The notes under the pieces: generated by a model | Told to the model about the DNA's origin: nothing | Databases searched by the model: none | What the model saw: only the letters and a program-made list of their open reading frames with translations | Program-made: the position numbers and the translations under genes | Shown here: one piece after another, positions 61,206-64,000 of the stretch | Numbering within the stretch: position 1 is the stretch's first letter | Layout: each line of letters opens with the position of its first letter | NCBI RefSeq assembly: GCF_015351405.1 | Contig: NZ_JADKMY010000001.1 | Location: forward strand, 124,001-188,000 | Length of the DNA: 64,000 nt | Source of the DNA: Corynebacterium suicordis DSM 45110 | GTDB taxonomy: Bacteria > Actinomycetota > Actinomycetes > Mycobacteriales > Mycobacteriaceae | Reading direction: 5' to 3'

Positions 61206-64000
61206 ATGAAAAAAAGGTGGGAATCGAAAATTCTCCTCCTATCGGTGACCCTGGCGACAGCGTGGTTCATCGTCGGCCTGCTTCTGCGATCGTTCTCCCG
61301 CGATGTAGTCGAAGACATCGCGGTGGGATTCTACTTCGCGGGGTTGCCCAATTACCCCACGCTGTTCATGGCCATCTTCCTGGTCATCCTGCTCTCCGGC
61401 ATGTTGCGCAGGCAGCGCGTGGCACTGCTGATTTATCTGATCGTCTTCCAGCTCTATTACGTGGTGGTCAACGCGCTGTTGCTGGTCTTCTTCTTGGGAT
61501 TCAACGAGGAGGAAACCACCCGCGAAATGCTGGTGTGGACAGTGGTGCCGCTGCTGGCCTCGCTGGCGTATCTGATCCTGGGGTTCCGCGCGCTGCCGGA
61601 TTTCCCGGCCAAGGTGCGGGGAAACTGGAAGCCCGCGCTGGCAGTGCTGGTGCTGGGAGTGGGGGCCAGTTTCCTGCTGGTCCTGGCCATTCTCTACTTC
61701 GGTTTCCACACCCCGTTGAACCTTTTCCTGCACTGGATTGGGTACGTGGTGCTGGGGCTTTCGCCCATCGATGTGCTCATTGATCCCGGCCTGCATGTCC
61801 CCGACTGGGTGCGGATTCTGGGCGAGGTGGCTGCCTCGCTGAGCGTGTTCGCGGCCTTCCTGCTGTTGCTTCGTTCCGTGAACGCGCCCCAGGGTTCGGA
61901 AAAAGCCGCGATGGATGCCCGCCGGATGCTGCTCAGCCCGCCTTCGGAGGATTCCCTGGGCTACTTCGCCACCAACGATGACCGCGCCCTTCTGATCAGC
62001 GAGAACGGCAAGGCGGCCGTTTCCTATCGGGTGATCGATGGCGTGTGTATCGCCGCGGGCAACCCGCTGGGCGATCCGCAGTATTGGAACGATGCAGTTC
62101 GCGAGTTCCTGGCTTTCGGCCACCGCAATGGCTGGATTCTGGCCGCGGCCTCCATCTCCGAGCCCGGCGCGCGGGCGTATGCCGATGCTGGACTGCGCAT
62201 CATCCCCATGGGTGATGAGGCAATCATCGATACTCGCCGCTTCGATATCAAGGAGCTCCATGGGGTGCGCAAGGTGGTCAATCGCCTGAAGCGCAAGGGT
62301 TATGTGGTGCGGATCCAAACCCAGGCTTCGCTCACCGCTGAGGAGCGCGCCGAATTGAAGCAACGCGCCGAAACCTGGCGCCACGGCGACGAGCGCGGCT
62401 TCACCATGGCTTCCGGCCGCGTGGGTGATGAGCGCGATCAACGCACGTTCATGGTGACCGCCCATGCTCCCGATGGGGAAATGCAGGCGATGCTCACCCT
62501 CGTGCCGTGGGGTCGCCGGGGATTGTCCCTCGATGTGATGCGCCGCTCCCCGGAGGCGCCCAACGGGGTCACGGAATTGATGGTGGCAGAGCTGGCCAAG
62601 GAGGGCACCGCGCTCAACGTGGACAAGTTCTCCCTCAACTTCGTGGTCTTGCGCGAAGTGATGGAAAAGGGCGGATCAGTCTCTGCGTCCTTCTTCCACC
62701 GCTTGTTGCTGAAGCTGCTCATCTTCTCTTCCCGCTGGTGGCAGATCCAGACCCTGTATCAGTCCAATGTGAAGTACAACCCGGATTGGCAGTCACGCTA
62801 TTTGGCGGTGGATAGCACGCTGCACACCGCCCGCGTTCTGCTCTCCTTCGCCTTTGGCGAGGGCTTCCTCCCGCGCTATCAGCCTCCCCTGCCACAGCTC
62901 GGCAACTCCGCGGAGATCCAGGCGCTCGAGGCAGAGCTTCTGCGCAGTAAGAAGTGGGAAAATAAGCTCACGCTGCAGCAGAGGTGGCGTCGAGAAAAAT
63001 TGGGTGAGCTGCAAGAAAACGGTCAGGTGGGTTACCCCTCCAGCGTGCCCCGCACCCACGACCTGGCGGTTTTGGGGGACTTGCCAGTTGGCGACGCCGA
63101 AATCTCCGTCACCGGGCGTGTGCAGAGGATCCGCGATCATGGCGGCGTGCAGTTCGCGCAGATCGAAGAATCCGGGGTGCAGTTCCAACTGCTGGTGGAG
63201 GCCACCGCGGGGGAGGCGGCTCGGACTTTTCGGAGGTTCGTGAGTAAGGGTGACGTGATCTCTGCAACCGGTGTGCTGGGGGCCTCGCGTAATGGCACTC
63301 CTTCGCTGTTGGTGAGCCAGTGGCACATGGCCGCGAAGTCCCTGGTGGAGTTCCCGACCCAACCGCTGAGTAATCCCTACCAGCGGGCGAAGCTGCGCCA
63401 CATGGATCTGGGCACCAACCTGGCCGCGCGAGATCTGGTGATCGCCCGGGCCAAGGTGGTGGATGCGGTGCGGCAGACGCTGCGCGCTGAGGAGTTCCTG
63501 GAGGCGGAAACCCCGATTCTGCAGACGGTTCACGGCGGGGCGAATGCCCGCCCATTCCGCACGCATATCCGCGCTTATGACCAGCACCTCACTCTGCGCA
63601 TCGCGCCGGAGCTCTACCTGAAACGCCTGGTGGTGGGCGGTATTCCCAAGGTGTTTGAGCTGGGCCGGAACTTCCGCAACGAGGGCGTGGATAACACGCA
63701 CAACCCGGAGTTCACCGCGCTGGAGGCCTACCAGGCGTATGGCGATTGGAACAGCATGCGGTTGCTGACCGAGCGTCTGATCCGCAATGCGGCGATGGCC
63801 GTGCACGGCAGCACCACACTGCATCTGCACGCGGGCAACGGTGAGCCCGTGGCCATTGACCTTTCCGAACCTTGGGCTGTGGTGCCGGTGTACCAGGCGG
63901 TATCTGACGCGGTGGGCAAGGTTATCCGCCCGGAAGATGACGTGGCTTCGCACAAGGATCTGTTGGATCGGTACGGCCTCAAGGTGGGCAGCGTGGGTGA
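61206..64000 (+). CDS. lysX: Lysyl-phosphatidylglycerol synthase / lysyl-tRNA synthetase LysX (partial, runs off right edge)
   Basis: 931 codons are visible and the frame is open at the edge; mycobacterial LysX is about 1170 residues. About six membrane segments (1-225) are followed by the DUF2156 lysyl-transferase domain (about 235-520). A class II lysyl-tRNA synthetase follows: OB-fold anticodon domain (about 630-730) and the catalytic core with motif 2 FELGRNFRNEGVDNTHNPEFT. It makes lysyl-tRNA and transfers lysine to phosphatidylglycerol, which reduces attack by cationic peptides. The motif 3 end lies outside the window. Confidence 0.93.
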   Translation, partial: MKKRWESKILLLSVTLATAWFIVGLLLRSFSRDVVEDIAVGFYFAGLPNYPTLFMAIFLVILLSGMLRRQRVALLIYLIVFQLYYVVVNALLLVFFLGFNEEETTREMLVWTVVPLLASLAYLILGFRALPDFPAKVRGNWKPALAVLVLGVGASFLLVLAILYFGFHTPLNLFLHWIGYVVLGLSPIDVLIDPGLHVPDWVRILGEVAASLSVFAAFLLLLRSVNAPQGSEKAAMDARRMLLSPPSEDSLGYFATNDDRALLISENGKAAVSYRVIDGVCIAAGNPLGDPQYWNDAVREFLAFGHRNGWILAAASISEPGARAYADAGLRIIPMGDEAIIDTRRFDIKELHGVRKVVNRLKRKGYVVRIQTQASLTAEERAELKQRAETWRHGDERGFTMASGRVGDERDQRTFMVTAHAPDGEMQAMLTLVPWGRRGLSLDVMRRSPEAPNGVTELMVAELAKEGTALNVDKFSLNFVVLREVMEKGGSVSASFFHRLLLKLLIFSSRWWQIQTLYQSNVKYNPDWQSRYLAVDSTLHTARVLLSFAFGEGFLPRYQPPLPQLGNSAEIQALEAELLRSKKWENKLTLQQRWRREKLGELQENGQVGYPSSVPRTHDLAVLGDLPVGDAEISVTGRVQRIRDHGGVQFAQIEESGVQFQLLVEATAGEAARTFRRFVSKGDVISATGVLGASRNGTPSLLVSQWHMAAKSLVEFPTQPLSNPYQRAKLRHMDLGTNLAARDLVIARAKVVDAVRQTLRAEEFLEAETPILQTVHGGANARPFRTHIRAYDQHLTLRIAPELYLKRLVVGGIPKVFELGRNFRNEGVDNTHNPEFTALEAYQAYGDWNSMRLLTERLIRNAAMAVHGSTTLHLHAGNGEPVAIDLSEPWAVVPVYQAVSDAVGKVIRPEDDVASHKDLLDRYGLKVGSVG

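Noticed and set aside
62793..63953. 386-codon minus-strand frame over lysX
   Set aside because: Antisense shadow; class II synthetase motifs are on the plus strand.

Overview
The window is GC-rich actinobacterial DNA, almost certainly from a Corynebacterium. It holds the mycolate cell-wall genes dprE1, dprE2, glfT1 and a wzm/wzt exporter, plus a leuS / ino1 / ponA / rpsF-ssb-rplI / dnaB block in the order seen around the replication origin of Corynebacteriales. It also has a DtxR-type haem-uptake locus, LysX, and many start codons placed 6-8 nt after a -10 hexamer (leaderless style). Species cannot be told from this sequence alone. The gene order suggests the chromosomal origin lies beyond the left edge.

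Layout. 1-6.3 kb (minus): murJ with a kinase-like tail (cut by the left edge), a DUF6049 membrane protein and a NUDIX hydrolase. 6.4-12.1 kb (plus): acyl-CoA ligase, tRNA CCA-adding enzyme, YqgE-like protein, AzlC/AzlD amino-acid exporter, second NUDIX. 12-16.8 kb (minus): SBF-like transporter and a uridine/ribose operon (ribokinase, nucleoside hydrolase, MFS). 16.9-24.2 kb: small membrane proteins, leuS, universal stress protein, MarR regulator, ino1. 24.3-30.7 kb (plus): DUF5318, ponA, GT87 glycosyltransferase, small membrane protein, rpsF, ssb, rplI. 31-34.6 kb: Baeyer-Villiger monooxygenase, a DnaA-box-rich spacer, dnaB. 34.6-41.6 kb: MarR/yceI pair, fluoride-channel pair, hotdog protein, thioredoxin, alcohol dehydrogenase, PspA, DHA2 drug exporter.

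41.6-44.6 kb is accessory: a more A+T-rich minus-strand operon. It encodes a secreted Gly/Ala-rich protein with a cysteine at each end of its C-terminal domain, a four-TM protein and a 54-residue two-TM protein. An ISL3-family insertion sequence with a perfect 8-bp target duplication splits the operon. It resembles a bacteriocin precursor with membrane immunity proteins and is the best candidate here for an undescribed system.

44.6-50.3 kb: dprE2, dprE1, three uncharacterised genes, two GtrA proteins. 50.3-56.6 kb: haem acquisition (hmuO, an HtaA-domain protein, hmuTUV) with DtxR-like boxes. 56.6-64 kb: glfT1, a second acyl-CoA ligase, wzt, wzm and divergent lysX (cut by the right edge).

Across the whole window a DNA word, GGCGTCG followed by two purines and usually more A, recurs about 19 times on both strands and in several reading frames, far above chance. 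No tRNA, rRNA or CRISPR array was seen.
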